NCBI GenBank assembly: GCA_023391415.1 | Contig: JAEWAY010000003.1 | Span: forward strand, 246,612 to 310,611 | Origin: Bacteroidota bacterium | Lineage (GTDB): Bacteria; Bacteroidota; Bacteroidia; Cytophagales; Cytophagaceae | Direction: 5' to 3' | DNA: 64,000 nt | Notes under the pieces: generated by a model | Databases searched by the model: none | Told to the model about the DNA's origin: nothing | What the model saw: only the letters and a program-made list of their open reading frames with translations | Made by a program: the position numbers and the translations under genes | Shown here: positions 1-9,071 of the stretch, in pieces | Layout of the letters: each line of letters starts with the position of its first letter | How positions within the stretch are numbered: the first letter of the stretch is position 1

Positions 1-1
1 G

Positions 2-742
2 CAGAGTCTTTTATTTTCCGGCCTGGAGGTTATCCAGCACAATATCAATAGAAAGCGGAAAGAATTGAAGCTGTTTGAGTTTGGTAAGACCTATTTCAGA
101 GAAGAGCGGGAGTATAAGGAATATGAAAAGCTCGTACTATATATGACTGGTAGTATTCATGATGAATCCTGGGTTCAAAAACAAACGCCTGTCGGGTTTT
201 ACGATTTGAAGGCGGAAGTAGGTAGGATACTTGATAGGCTTAATCTGAACGGTGTAGAATATGAAGTCATACAAAATCAAACGCTTCAGTATGGTCTTAG
301 TGGTAAAATCAAAGGGCGGGAGCTGGTTGTATTTGGGTTGATCAGGGATAAGCTGACGAAAGCTGCGGATATCAGACAGGCGGTCTGGTACGCGGAGTTT
401 GACGCCGAAGCTCTGTATAAGCTATATAATGGAAGTGTCGTATATTCGGAAGTAGTCAAATTTCCGGAGGTACGTCGGGACCTGTCTCTTGTTATTGACA
501 AAAGCGTGACTTTTGAACGCGTAAGGGCGCTGGCGGAACAAAAGGAACGGAAACTTTTGCAGTCAGTCAATGTGTTTGACGTGTATGAGGGAGCGAATAT
601 TGGTGAAGACAAAAAATCGTATTCTATCAGCTTTACGCTACAGGATCGGGAAAAAACCCTGACGGATGAAGTCATTGATAAAACGATGAATAGGCTGATA
701 GCCGCTTTTGAATCAGAATTGGACGCGGTGATCCGTAAATAA
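2..742 (+). CDS. pheT: Phenylalanine-tRNA ligase beta subunit, C-terminal part (5' end outside window)
   Basis: This is the last 246 codons of PheT, the beta subunit of the alpha2-beta2 enzyme that charges tRNA-Phe with phenylalanine in the cytoplasm. The frame is open from base 2, so the TTG at 65 is not a start and the gene is cut by the window edge. Near the beginning, LFEFGKTYF is the usual end of the catalytic-like core of PheT. The last ~95 residues, beginning FPEVRRDLSLV, match the ferredoxin-fold anticodon-binding domain (FDX-ACB) that ends this subunit. It is followed after 9 bp by the small gene at 752 and then zapA, probably as one transcript. The identification is secure. Confidence 0.95.
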   Translation, partial: QSLLFSGLEVIQHNINRKRKELKLFEFGKTYFREEREYKEYEKLVLYMTGSIHDESWVQKQTPVGFYDLKAEVGRILDRLNLNGVEYEVIQNQTLQYGLSGKIKGRELVVFGLIRDKLTKAADIRQAVWYAEFDAEALYKLYNGSVVYSEVVKFPEVRRDLSLVIDKSVTFERVRALAEQKERKLLQSVNVFDVYEGANIGEDKKSYSISFTLQDREKTLTDEVIDKTMNRLIAAFESELDAVIRK

Positions 743-751
743 GGAGATTCT

Positions 752-1048
752 ATGGCGGCAAAAATATTTGATCAGCGTTTGACAAAGATAGAAGCTCTGG
801 TAGCGACTCTTGTCGACGAGCATTCGCGGTTAAAGGAAATGCTGAATCAGGTAATCGAAGAGCGTGATCAACTACTATTGTCGTTAGCCAATAAGGAGGA
901 AGAAATTAAAAACTTTCAAAATCAACAGAAAATTACTAAAATTGTAACGTCAATCACAGAGGATACTTTTACTCATACGGACTTGAAACTTATGATTAAT
1001 GAGTATATAAGGGAAATTGACAGATGTATAGCGCATTTAAGTGAATAA
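752..1048 (+). CDS. Small coiled-coil protein between pheT and zapA
   Basis: This 98-residue protein has no recognisable enzyme motif. Residues ~10-65 are rich in Leu, Glu and Lys with heptad-like spacing (LVATLVDEHSRLKEMLNQV), which predicts a coiled coil; the rest looks like a short helical tail. There is no signal peptide, so it should be cytoplasmic. The ATG at 752 is preceded by AAGGAG (741-746), an unusually good ribosome-binding site for this phylum. It lies 9 bp after pheT and 15 bp before zapA. By position, a role as a partner of ZapA or the division machinery is possible, but this is inference only. Confidence 0.75.
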   Translation: MAAKIFDQRLTKIEALVATLVDEHSRLKEMLNQVIEERDQLLLSLANKEEEIKNFQNQQKITKIVTSITEDTFTHTDLKLMINEYIREIDRCIAHLSE

Positions 1049-1063
1049 GCTCATCTTCCTGAT

Positions 1064-1357
1064 ATGGAAGAACTTTCAATAAAAATTAAAATAGCGGACA
1101 GGGAGTATCCGATGAGGGTGCTACCCGCGGAAGAAGAAAGACTAAGACTTGCTGGTCGTCTGGTCAATGAGCGGTATAAATTTTATCGTGATCAGTTTGG
1201 TATAGATGATAAACAAGACCTTTTGGCAATGGTCGCTTTTGATTGTCTCGTCGAAAAATTGAAGCTGGAGAAGGAAGAATTGATTCTTAGCGACTCCATA
1301 ACGGAAAGGATGAACAATCTGGAGGAATTGTTATCTTCCGCTTTTATGAAAGAGTAA
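1064..1357 (+). CDS. zapA: Cell division protein ZapA family
   Basis: This 97-residue protein matches the ZapA family: an N-terminal beta-strand segment (IKIKIADREYPMRV), then helices containing LLAMVAFDCLVEKLKLE and a C-terminal coiled coil. ZapA binds FtsZ and cross-links its filaments at the division ring in the cytoplasm. Length is normal for the family. It sits between a small coiled-coil gene and rny. Only 74 bp separate it from rny, too little for the 6S RNA that follows zapA in gammaproteobacteria. The assignment rests on sequence pattern and position; sequence divergence in this family leaves modest doubt. Confidence 0.85.
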   Translation: MEELSIKIKIADREYPMRVLPAEEERLRLAGRLVNERYKFYRDQFGIDDKQDLLAMVAFDCLVEKLKLEKEELILSDSITERMNNLEELLSSAFMKE

Positions 1358-1431
1358 CTTATTTTTTAGCTATATGCTTGTTCGTTTCCCATCTCTAATT
1401 AAAAAAACAAAAAAATGTTAAAAAACTAAAG

Positions 1432-2997
1432 ATGGGTGATCCAATGTACATTATACTTACCGCGATTATATCCCTTGGAGTAGGGGTATTGATAGGCAGA
1501 CTTTTGTTTCAGAAGGTAATAACCAAAATAGAGACCGAAGCCAGAGATAAAGCCAAATTAATAATAACCGAAGCGGAGCTTAAAGCCGAGTCTATTAAAA
1601 AGGACAGAATTCTTGAAGCTAAGGAAAAATTTCTGAAGATGAAGGCGGAATTTGAGGAGGACGCCAATAAGAAGAAAAATCTTATTATACAGAATGAGCA
1701 GAAAGTAAAGCAGCGGGAGACGAATACGGCCAAGCTTATGGAGCAAAACTCCAGAAAGGAAGCGGAGCTTGAGAGCATGAAAGAGAATCTCAGCGCGCAG
1801 TTGGAGATTGTCAACAAGAAAAAGGACGAGCTTGAAAAGCTTCGTCTGAGTCAGGTTTCCAAACTGGAAAAGATCGCTAACTTGTCCGCGGAAGAAGCGA
1901 AGCAGCAGATTGTGGAAGCTTTGCAGGAAGAAGCCAAATCCAAAGCTTCGTCCATGATCAAGGATATTGTAGAGCAAGCGAAGCTGACAGCCAATAAGGA
2001 GTCCAAAAAGGTAGTGCTTGAAACATTGCAGCGTACAGCGACGGAACACGCGGTTGAAAACTGCGTCTCTATTTTCAATATAGAGAGTGACGATATCAAG
2101 GGAAAGATTATCGGGCGCGAAGGACGAAATATCAGAGCGCTTGAGGCGGCGACGGGAGTGGAAATTATCGTGGACGATACTCCTGAAGCGATTATTATTT
2201 CCGGATTTGATCCGGTTCGCAGGGAAGTAGCGAGGCTATCCCTGCATCGCCTGGTGCAGGATGGACGTATCCACCCGGCTAGAATTGAGGAAGTAGTTTC
2301 CAAAACGTTTAAAAATATTGAAGAGGAAATCATCGAAATCGGTGAGAAGACAGCCATTGATCTTGGCATCCATGGTTTGCATCCGGAACTGATCAAAATG
2401 GTCGGTAGAATGCGTTTCCGGTCTTCTTATGGGCAAAACCTGCTACAGCACTCCAGGGAAGTCGCGAAACTGGCGGCTACTATGGCGGCGGAATTGGGAC
2501 TTAACGCTAAACTAGCCAAGAGAGCGGCCTTATTGCATGATATTGGAAAAGTTTCAACGGAAGAGCCTGAATTGCCGCACGCGATTCTGGGAATGGAGCT
2601 GGCCAAGAAATATAAGGAGAACGCGGAGGTTTGCAACGCTATCGGCGCGCACCATGACGAGATTGAGATGACCTCTCTGATATCGCCCATTATACAGATA
2701 TGCGACGCTATTTCCGGATCCAGGCCAGGCGCCCGCAGGGAGGTGATGGAATCCTATATCAAGAGGCTTAAAGAACTTGAGGAACTCGCGCTTTCTTTTG
2801 ACGGAGTCAATAAATGCTACGCGATACAGGCGGGAAGAGAGTTGAGGGTATTGGTAGACGCGGATAACGTCAATGATGAAAGAGCCGGCTTGCTGTCGTT
2901 TGAGATTTCCAAGAAGATTGAGGAAGATATGCAGTATCCCGGACAGATTAAAGTAACGGTAATACGGGAAATGAGGGCGGTAAGCTTCGCTAAGTAA
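1432..2997 (+). CDS. rny: Ribonuclease Y
   Basis: Rny is a membrane-anchored endoribonuclease that starts mRNA decay. The 521-residue protein has the full family layout: one N-terminal transmembrane helix (residues ~5-25), a long charged coiled coil (~30-200), a KH RNA-binding domain with KIIGREGRNIRALEAATGVE (~222-241), and an HD domain with LLHDIGKV and a downstream AHHDE metal-binding motif. Length is as expected. A second in-frame ATG at 1444 (MYIILTAII) could also be the start; neither has a clear ribosome-binding site. It is the last gene of the pheT-zapA run and ends at a shared terminator facing recA. Confidence 0.97.
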   Translation: MGDPMYIILTAIISLGVGVLIGRLLFQKVITKIETEARDKAKLIITEAELKAESIKKDRILEAKEKFLKMKAEFEEDANKKKNLIIQNEQKVKQRETNTAKLMEQNSRKEAELESMKENLSAQLEIVNKKKDELEKLRLSQVSKLEKIANLSAEEAKQQIVEALQEEAKSKASSMIKDIVEQAKLTANKESKKVVLETLQRTATEHAVENCVSIFNIESDDIKGKIIGREGRNIRALEAATGVEIIVDDTPEAIIISGFDPVRREVARLSLHRLVQDGRIHPARIEEVVSKTFKNIEEEIIEIGEKTAIDLGIHGLHPELIKMVGRMRFRSSYGQNLLQHSREVAKLAATMAAELGLNAKLAKRAALLHDIGKVSTEEPELPHAILGMELAKKYKENAEVCNAIGAHHDEIEMTSLISPIIQICDAISGSRPGARREVMESYIKRLKELEELALSFDGVNKCYAIQAGRELRVLVDADNVNDERAGLLSFEISKKIEEDMQYPGQIKVTVIREMRAVSFAK

Positions 2998-3012
2998 AAG
3001 TCCTTTTTTCTT

Positions 3013-3056
3013 CTTAAAATAAAAAATCCCGCTTTAGACGGGATTTTTATTTTAAG
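3013..3056. terminator. Bidirectional intrinsic terminator between rny and recA
   Basis: A near-perfect inverted repeat (CTTAAAATAAAAAATCCCG and its complement, one bulged base) with a 7-base loop lies between the convergent rny and recA stop codons. The A/T-rich flanks give a U-tract on either strand, so it can end both transcripts. Confidence 0.9.
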
Positions 3057-3076
3057 GAAACTCAATTTATTTTTTA

Positions 3077-4147
3077 TTACTCGCTTTCGATTTCCGCTAC
3101 CGCTTTTTTCGATTTTTTCGCTTCATCCTGAGATGCCGCCGGAGTACCATCTTCACCATTGATTTTCGCTCGTATCTTCGCTTCAATATCCTCAGCCAGT
3201 TCCGGGTTGTCCGCCAGGATATCTTTTACGGCGTCGCGTCCCTGTCCGAGTTTGTTGCTGTCATAGGAAAACCATGAGCCAGACTTCTGAACGATGTTAA
3301 GTTCTACTCCAAGATCCAGAATTTCTCCGATTTTGGATATGCCTTCTCCATACATGATATCGAACTCGACTACCTTGAAAGGAGGCGCGACTTTATTTTT
3401 CACGACTTTGACTCGTGTCCTGTTTCCAAGAATATTGTCAGCTCCTTCTTTGATTTGCCCTACTCTTCTGATATCAAGCCTGACAGACGCGTAAAATTTG
3501 AGCGCGTTACCACCAGTCGTAGTTTCCGGGTTCCCAAACATGACTCCGATCTTTTCTCTGAGCTGATTGATAAAGATACAGGAGCATCCGGTTTTGTTGA
3601 TCGCTCCGGTAAGCTTTCTTAGAGCTTGTGACATCAACCGGGCCTGTAAGCCCATTTTGCTGTCTCCCATTTCGCCTTCAAGCTCTCCCTTGGGGACTAG
3701 CGCGGCGACGGAGTCGATCACAATAATATCTATAGCTCCTGAGCGGATCAGGTGTTCCGCGATTTCGAGAGCCTGCTCCCCATTGTCGGGTTGTGAGATA
3801 AGCAGGTTTTCAGTATCGATGCCTAGTTTCTCGGCGTATGATTTGTCAAAGGCGTGCTCGGCGTCGATAAAGGCGGCCATGCCTCCGGCTTTTTGCGCTT
3901 CGGCTATGCAGTGGAGGGACAAAGTCGTCTTTCCTGAAGACTCCGGTCCGTATATTTCAATGATCCGCCCTCTTGGAATGCCGCCTATCCCCAAAGCTAT
4001 ATCTAATCCGAGCGAACCGGTTGATATGGATGGCAGATCAAGCACTTTTTCATCGCTTAACTTCATGATAGTGCCTTTACCATAGGTCTTTTCAAGCTTG
4101 TCGATGGTAAGTTGAAGCGCTTTTAATTTTTCAGAATTTTTGCTCAT
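3077..4147 (-). CDS. recA: Recombinase RecA
   Basis: RecA forms filaments on single-stranded DNA, catalyses strand exchange and triggers SOS cleavage reactions. The 356-residue protein shows the Walker A motif GPESSGKTTL (residues 67-76), the Walker B strand IDIIVIDSVAALVP, the loop QARLMSQALRKLTG and FINQLREKIGVMFGNPETTTGG of loop L2. The acidic, Lys-rich C-terminal tail after residue ~330 is typical. The ATG at 4147 fits the family. It is transcribed alone, convergent with rny. No LexA-type box was recognised upstream, and no perfect TAnnTTTG promoter was found in the 178-bp gap to the next gene. Confidence 0.99.
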   Translation of the reverse strand: MSKNSEKLKALQLTIDKLEKTYGKGTIMKLSDEKVLDLPSISTGSLGLDIALGIGGIPRGRIIEIYGPESSGKTTLSLHCIAEAQKAGGMAAFIDAEHAFDKSYAEKLGIDTENLLISQPDNGEQALEIAEHLIRSGAIDIIVIDSVAALVPKGELEGEMGDSKMGLQARLMSQALRKLTGAINKTGCSCIFINQLREKIGVMFGNPETTTGGNALKFYASVRLDIRRVGQIKEGADNILGNRTRVKVVKNKVAPPFKVVEFDIMYGEGISKIGEILDLGVELNIVQKSGSWFSYDSNKLGQGRDAVKDILADNPELAEDIEAKIRAKINGEDGTPAASQDEAKKSKKAVAEIESE

Positions 4148-4325
4148 GATTTTGCTGGAATAGTTATAGTGAAATTAGTTTTTCGGCTGACATTTTCCAA
4201 ACATTACACCCAATTCTTATTTTTTGAACTGGTAATGGTTAAATGTCTGTTTATTCTTATTTTGTATGTTGTTTGGTGCAAATTAATGAGAGCAGACCGA
4301 ACTGAGTCTGCGTTCTGCTAAAAAA

Positions 4326-5366
4326 ATGGGAAAAAAAGTAAAACGTTTCGCGCTCGCGTTGTCCGTAGTCGTGTTAGCGGGTATAATATGGAATTATCAG
4401 TTGGTTTATTATGGAATACGCCAGGGAATCGGGCAGTTGTCGATTGTATGGAAGGCGCGTCCCGTCGCTGAAATATTGATGGAACCATCGTATCCGGATT
4501 CTTTAAAGGCCAGGATAAAGCTGGTGGAAGAAATACGCCGTTTCGCTTTTGACTCCCTGGGTATCAACTATTCGGAAAATTATACGACATTCTACGATCA
4601 ACGTGGAAAGCCCCTGCTATGGGTAGTAACGGGAGCGGAGCCTTTTAAATTAGTCGCGAAGGAATGGGAATTCCCGTTTTTGGGGAGTTTTTCCTATAAG
4701 GGTTTTTTTGACTATGAGATGGCTGTGCAAGAGAGGGATCTCTTGAAAGAGCAGGGCTATGATACCGCGATTGATGAAGTGGAAGGCTGGTCTACGCTGG
4801 GCTGGTTCAAGGATCCTATTCTGAGCAATATGCTGAAAAGGCCCGCGGGGGGGCTTGCCAATCTTATTATTCATGAGTTGACGCACGGTACTTTGTATAT
4901 AAAGGATAATGTGCAATATAATGAGAACCTCGCCAGTTTTGTGGGCGACAGAGGCGCGTTGATGTTCCTCGAATATAGGTTTGGAAAAGATTCGGACGAG
5001 TATAAAGATTATGTCAAGCGAAAAGAGTTGTCAGCCGGATACATTGATCTGGTTTTACGGGGAGCCGATCGTCTGGACAGCTTGTACGCGTCTTTCGCCC
5101 CGGAAACCTCTTACACATATAAAGAGCGGGAGAAAGCGCTCATATCGCGGAAACTGATTACGGAATTTAAAGAGTACCTTTCGTATTACAGGGATAGGGA
5201 TCCCGCGTTTTATAGCGCGTTGGACTCTATTAACAACACGTATTTTCTGGGTTATAGAACCTATCGCCAGGATCAAAATGTTTTTGAATTGGAACTTAAT
5301 CAGTCTTTTAATGGTAATTTCAAGGAGTATTTCAGTTATCTGAAAAAAACATATCCTTCTTTATAA
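4326..5366 (+). CDS. Predicted aminopeptidase (zinc metallopeptidase, PF10023-like)
   Basis: This 346-residue protein begins with a basic stretch and one hydrophobic segment (residues ~7-24), so it is exported or membrane-anchored. At residues ~182-190 it has HELTHGTLY followed by NENLASFVG, the HExxH plus downstream Glu pattern of the COG4324 putative aminopeptidase family. Family members are annotated by motif; to my knowledge the substrate is not well established. It starts divergently from recA and is followed 59 bp later by the DUF3108 gene, possibly in the same transcript. The family call is good; the peptidase activity is inferred from the zinc motif. Confidence 0.85.
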   Translation: MGKKVKRFALALSVVVLAGIIWNYQLVYYGIRQGIGQLSIVWKARPVAEILMEPSYPDSLKARIKLVEEIRRFAFDSLGINYSENYTTFYDQRGKPLLWVVTGAEPFKLVAKEWEFPFLGSFSYKGFFDYEMAVQERDLLKEQGYDTAIDEVEGWSTLGWFKDPILSNMLKRPAGGLANLIIHELTHGTLYIKDNVQYNENLASFVGDRGALMFLEYRFGKDSDEYKDYVKRKELSAGYIDLVLRGADRLDSLYASFAPETSYTYKEREKALISRKLITEFKEYLSYYRDRDPAFYSALDSINNTYFLGYRTYRQDQNVFELELNQSFNGNFKEYFSYLKKTYPSL

Positions 5367-5425
5367 GCATAAAACAAAGCAAACCAGTGAAGAAGATTTG
5401 GTATAAGGTTTGCGTTATCAATCAT

Positions 5426-6241
5426 ATGAAGCAATTCAATCTAAAACGCTGGGCCATCATTATTGTCGTTCCGGTTTTATTCTCTTTCGTTTCCGGTCCA
5501 GAAAAGGATTATCGGTTAATGAAAAACGGAAGCTTCTTTAAGGGAGAGAAGATGAAATTTCGTCTCCATTATGGTTTTTTTAACGCCGGAGAAGCGTATT
5601 TTGAAGTGCATCCGGATCTTTATAAAGTCAATAACCGGACCTGCTATAAAATTACCGTCTTTGGAAAATCGACCGGAGCCTTTGACATGATGATCCGCAT
5701 AAGGGATACATGGGGGAGTTATATGGATACCGCCGCGTTGATTTCGCAGCGTTCATATAGAGATATAGAGGAGAACAATTACAGGTTGAAGGAGTATGTT
5801 AATTTTTTTCCTCTGGAAGGACGCGCGCATGTCGAATGGCATCGAAAGGGAGAGTTTCATGAAGATTATACCGTTCCCAGCAATGTACAGGATATTATTA
5901 GCGGGTTTTATTTTTTGAGGACCATTGACTATCATAGTCTTAAAAAGGGAGATGTAGTAAAGGTCGACGCGTTTTTTGAGAATGAGATATATGATTTCGC
6001 GGTTCGATACGATGGAATTGAGAATGTCAAGACAAAGTTTGGGAAAATAAGGGCTGTCAAATTGACGCCACTCATGCCGGAGAATGGTTTATTCGACGGA
6101 AAAAACTCCATTACCTGCTGGTTGTCGGATGATGAGAATAAAATGCCGCTCAAGGTAAAAGCGAAAATGTTTGTTGGCGCGGTAGAAATTGATCTTGAAA
6201 GTTTTTCGGGATTAAAGAACCCTTCCTGTTTCAAAAGGTAA
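5426..6241 (+). CDS. DUF3108 domain-containing exported protein
   Basis: The reading frame opens at a GTG at 5387, but the ATG at 5426 gives a clean signal peptide (MKQFNLKRWAIIIVVPVLF, cleavage near SG), so I place the start there, giving 271 residues. The body matches DUF3108: GEKMKFRLHYGFFNAGEA near the N-terminus and a later LTPLMPENGLFDGKNS region. DUF3108 proteins are periplasmic, probably beta-rich, and of unknown function. It lies between an aminopeptidase-like gene and a TlpA-like gene on the same strand, consistent with an envelope-related transcript. No catalytic motif is visible. Confidence 0.85.
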   Translation: MKQFNLKRWAIIIVVPVLFSFVSGPEKDYRLMKNGSFFKGEKMKFRLHYGFFNAGEAYFEVHPDLYKVNNRTCYKITVFGKSTGAFDMMIRIRDTWGSYMDTAALISQRSYRDIEENNYRLKEYVNFFPLEGRAHVEWHRKGEFHEDYTVPSNVQDIISGFYFLRTIDYHSLKKGDVVKVDAFFENEIYDFAVRYDGIENVKTKFGKIRAVKLTPLMPENGLFDGKNSITCWLSDDENKMPLKVKAKMFVGAVEIDLESFSGLKNPSCFKR

Positions 6242-6278
6242 ATTTTTTACCTGATCAAAATAATGATAATTTTAAACA

Positions 6279-7643
6279 ATGAAAGTAACTTTTATATCCT
6301 CCCAATGGATTTTGACTACCGGACTTATCCTTCTTTCCTACATTGGCTTCGCCTCTAAGGGAGGTGGTGTTTTAACCGGAACCATTCAGAATCCGGGCAA
6401 CGCTTCTTATTTCTATATCTATGAGTTTCTTGGCGCCGATCTGACGAAAATAGATTCTGTCAAACATAAGGACGGGCGTTTTTCTTACGCGCTGCGCAAA
6501 GACTTTCCCAGGGGATTTTATAAGATTGGAGTATCGGAAGAGAGCGCTGTCACGATGATTCTGTCGCCCGAGGAAAAGCCTGTTCTCAATGTCGATCTGA
6601 AGGATATCGAGACCTCTTATACGTTTAGTGACTCCAAAGAAAACCAGGCGTATAAAGAATTTAATCAGATTAATCAGCGGCAGAGCGAGTTTTTTAACGC
6701 GTTGAACAAGGAAGCTCAGGTGGCCCAAGCTACTTACGCCGCCGCCGCCGACGCGTATCAGAAGGTAATAGGGGAGCTTCAGCGTCGTCTTGATTCATCC
6801 AACGCGGAAAGAAAGAAACAGGTAAGCGCTTTGCAAGCCAAATACGCGGGAACCTTCATGGAAAAGTTTATGAAAATGTTTTCTTTTGACTCGGATGATA
6901 AAGATCGTTTTTTTACCTCGGCGGATTTTATGGACGCGGAGCTTTCCAGAGGCGATATGCTTCCCTCCAAGGTCGCGTTGTATATGCAGCGGTTTGTAGA
7001 GCAGGATCTGGAAAGCTGGAAAGAAGCGTCTGAACATATTCTCGCCAGGGCGACGGTCGCTAATCGGAATAAGGAAGTCCTGTATGGAGCTATTATCCGG
7101 AATATGGTAAACTCCGATCTTAAATACGCGCAAAAGCTCTCCAAGCAGTATATCACGGAATTTCCCCAAAGCTCTACCGCCAAATATTTTTGGGAAGCTC
7201 TGCCTAAAGCGCCACCTTCACTTGGCGAAGAGGCTCCTGATATTGTGCTGCAAAATCCTGAGGGGAAGAACTTATCCCTTAGTTCATTGCGGGGTAAGGT
7301 TGTGTTGCTTGATTTCTGGGCTTCATGGTGTGGACCGTGCCGGGTTGAAAATCCCAACGTGGTAAGAGCTTATGAGGCGTATAAGGATAAAGGTTTTACG
7401 GTTTTTAGCGTATCGCTTGATACGGATAAAAGCAAATGGCTGAGAGCGATTGAAGCGGACAAGTTAACCTGGGAATGGCATGTATCGGACTTGAAAGGCT
7501 GGCAGTCTCCTCCGGCCCGCTCCTATGGAGTAAGCGGAATCCCTAGTACCTTTTTGCTGGATAAGGATGGCAAGGTGATCGCCGTAAACTTGCGGGGGGC
7601 CAGTCTGCATAACAAGCTGAATGAATTGCTGGGAGATAAATAA
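6279..7643 (+). CDS. TlpA-like disulfide oxidoreductase with N-terminal DUF4369-like region
   Basis: This 454-residue exported protein has a signal peptide (residues 1-26), an N-terminal beta-rich segment like DUF4369 (~30-125), a charged helical middle region, and a C-terminal thioredoxin fold (~315-454). The redox centre is WASWCGPCR at ~346-354, and the cis-Pro loop is GIPSTFLLD. Such proteins reduce or exchange disulfides in the periplasm; in Bacteroidota they are numerous and partners are mostly unknown. The arrangement of N-terminal beta domain, helical linker and thioredoxin is common in the phylum. A strong terminator 53 bp downstream ends the transcript. Confidence 0.9.
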   Translation: MKVTFISSQWILTTGLILLSYIGFASKGGGVLTGTIQNPGNASYFYIYEFLGADLTKIDSVKHKDGRFSYALRKDFPRGFYKIGVSEESAVTMILSPEEKPVLNVDLKDIETSYTFSDSKENQAYKEFNQINQRQSEFFNALNKEAQVAQATYAAAADAYQKVIGELQRRLDSSNAERKKQVSALQAKYAGTFMEKFMKMFSFDSDDKDRFFTSADFMDAELSRGDMLPSKVALYMQRFVEQDLESWKEASEHILARATVANRNKEVLYGAIIRNMVNSDLKYAQKLSKQYITEFPQSSTAKYFWEALPKAPPSLGEEAPDIVLQNPEGKNLSLSSLRGKVVLLDFWASWCGPCRVENPNVVRAYEAYKDKGFTVFSVSLDTDKSKWLRAIEADKLTWEWHVSDLKGWQSPPARSYGVSGIPSTFLLDKDGKVIAVNLRGASLHNKLNELLGDK

Positions 7644-7695
7644 AATCTAAATTTTATCCCGATCTTCATAGAAACACATCAATTGACATATGCTT

Positions 7696-7737
7696 GAATC
7701 TGGTATTCGAATGAACCCGAATACCAGATTCTTTTTT
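7696..7737 (+). terminator. Intrinsic terminator after the TlpA-like gene
   Basis: A perfect 14-bp stem (GAATCTGGTATTCG at 7696-7709 with its complement at 7718-7731), an 8-base loop and six T residues form a textbook rho-independent terminator on the plus strand. Confidence 0.95.
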
Positions 7738-7740
7738 GAT

Positions 7741-7951
7741 CTATCATTTATTTCCTCGTACAAGGATCACCTCATTGAAATATACGCTGAAACAGAGAAT
7801 AAATTATTTGAATCCCGATCAGGAATGATTTATGAATGGGTTTTATTATGCTGAAGATTGAGGGAGGGAATAAGCGGCTAAGGGAAGGATCATTGTTTCA
7901 AAGAGTGGAATATCAGGCTGGCTGGAGTATTTCCATATAAGTGTTATCAAT
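7741..7951. other. Gene-free stretch between two terminators
   Basis: This is the middle of a 378-bp gap between the TlpA-like gene (plus) and the DUF6089 gene (minus). The two ends of the gap hold terminators. I found no open reading frame over about 20 codons, no RNA-like structure and no repeat in this middle part. Confidence 0.6.
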
Positions 7952-7983
7952 AAAAAAAGGAGACCTAATGTCTCCCTTTTTTT
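7952..7983 (-). terminator. Intrinsic terminator of the DUF6089 gene
   Basis: The stem AAAAAAAGGAGAC / GTCTCCCTTTTTTT (one bulge, 5-base loop) lies 39 bp beyond the stop of the minus-strand gene at 8022. Read on the minus strand it is a G/C core followed by a run of T, as expected for a terminator. Confidence 0.85.
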
Positions 7984-8021
7984 ACAAACTTTAGAATAAT
8001 TAATAATTCGGAGGCTTATGG

Positions 8022-8873
8022 TTAGAAGCGTTTCCTCATAGGAGCTCTTCTTAGCTTATAATGTGATCTTTTAGAGATAAATGTATATCGGATCTTGACT
8101 TGGGAAATAAAATACCCATCTTTACTATTGGGATTGCCTCGATACTGTCCGCTCTTCAACCAGTAATCATTACCTTTTCCTGTCTTATTGGAGATTTCCG
8201 CCGCGGTTCTGTTGTCAAAGTCTTCGAGCATGCGCCATTCCTTTGAACTTACATCGTCAAGGCGATCGGTAAAGGTCTTGCGATAGCCAAATTCGAGCAT
8301 GATGTCATAGTTCTTGTTCAACGTGTAGGAAAACGCGGCTCCATAAGGAATGATCGCGGTGATTGGACTGTAGCGAACTCCTTCTGTCTCCAGTTGTCTC
8401 AACGCGTGCCATTTCCCATTAAGGGAACCTTCCGGTCTAAAGTAAAGCAGACCAACTCCCGCGTACGCGTATATATTCCATGGCTTTCTTTTATGGGCGT
8501 ATCGCTCATATGGGTTCAACTGGAGATACCCGGCGACATATAGTTCGACGTTATTGGATCTGAAATCAAGGTTTCTTCTCTCCCAGACATCGCTTGAATA
8601 TAATCTGAAATAATTCAGATCCGCTTTGATGCCTACGCGGTTTGACATACGCAGCATGGCCCCTATGCCAAGATTGGGCCTGAACTGAAGGCACTCGTAT
8701 TTGTCACAAAGATCTCCGTAATATGAGCTTAAGCCGATTCCGGCTGTCAGGCTGAAACGATCGTCCCTTAACAGTGAACTGTTTTTGAATCCTCTACCTC
8801 TTTGCGCGGTCGCCTGCAAACAAAGGAGTACGCCTAATGCCAGAACGAAAAGCTTGATTTTTCCTGAATTCAT
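8022..8873 (-). CDS. DUF6089 family outer-membrane beta-barrel protein
   Basis: The 283-residue protein has a signal peptide (residues 1-23, ending ATAQ) and then alternating polar/hydrophobic strands typical of an outer-membrane barrel. The segment TAGIGLSSYYGDLCD near residue 43 and FRPNLGIGAMLRMSNRVG match the DUF6089 family of Bacteroidota. The C-terminus is unusually basic (KLRRAPMRKRF) and ends in Phe, the usual last residue of barrels inserted by the Bam complex. Its function is unknown. It is monocistronic, with its own promoter (8894-8925) and terminator. Confidence 0.85.
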   Translation of the reverse strand: MNSGKIKLFVLALGVLLCLQATAQRGRGFKNSSLLRDDRFSLTAGIGLSSYYGDLCDKYECLQFRPNLGIGAMLRMSNRVGIKADLNYFRLYSSDVWERRNLDFRSNNVELYVAGYLQLNPYERYAHKRKPWNIYAYAGVGLLYFRPEGSLNGKWHALRQLETEGVRYSPITAIIPYGAAFSYTLNKNYDIMLEFGYRKTFTDRLDDVSSKEWRMLEDFDNRTAAEISNKTGKGNDYWLKSGQYRGNPNSKDGYFISQVKIRYTFISKRSHYKLRRAPMRKRF

Positions 8874-8893
8874 TGATTTCTAAAAGTTAGCTC

Positions 8894-8925
8894 CAAATTT
8901 AAATAAGTTTATGAAGACACGCAAA
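8894..8925 (-). promoter_or_regulatory. Bacteroidota-type promoter for the DUF6089 gene
   Basis: On the minus strand there is a -33 TTTG (complement of 8922-8925), a 20-bp spacer, and a -7 TAAATTTG (complement of 8894-8901) matching TAnnTTTG. The predicted start of transcription is ~14 bp upstream of the ATG at 8873. Confidence 0.7.
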
Positions 8926-9006
8926 CTCATTTTGATACTACAATATAATTTAAAATGTTTTTTGATCGTTATGAACACGGTCCAAATAAAGCTTGACTAT
9001 CTGTAT

Positions 9007-9034
9007 TTTGAAGAAAAATACAAACTTATCTTTG
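9007..9034 (+). promoter_or_regulatory. Bacteroidota-type promoter for the serine hydrolase gene
   Basis: TTTG (9007-9010), a 16-bp spacer and TATCTTTG (9027-9034) match the phylum consensus, though the spacer is slightly short. Transcription would begin near 9041, so the first in-frame ATG (9051) would be almost leaderless, favouring the ATG at 9072. Confidence 0.6.
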
Positions 9035-9071
9035 AAAAGGTAAGTTTCATATGTGTTATTTTGCCCATGGT

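Noticed and set aside
1358..1431. Possible 6S RNA after zapA
   Set aside because: ssrS follows zapA in gammaproteobacteria, but only 74 bp lie between zapA and rny here, too few for 6S RNA (about 180 bases).
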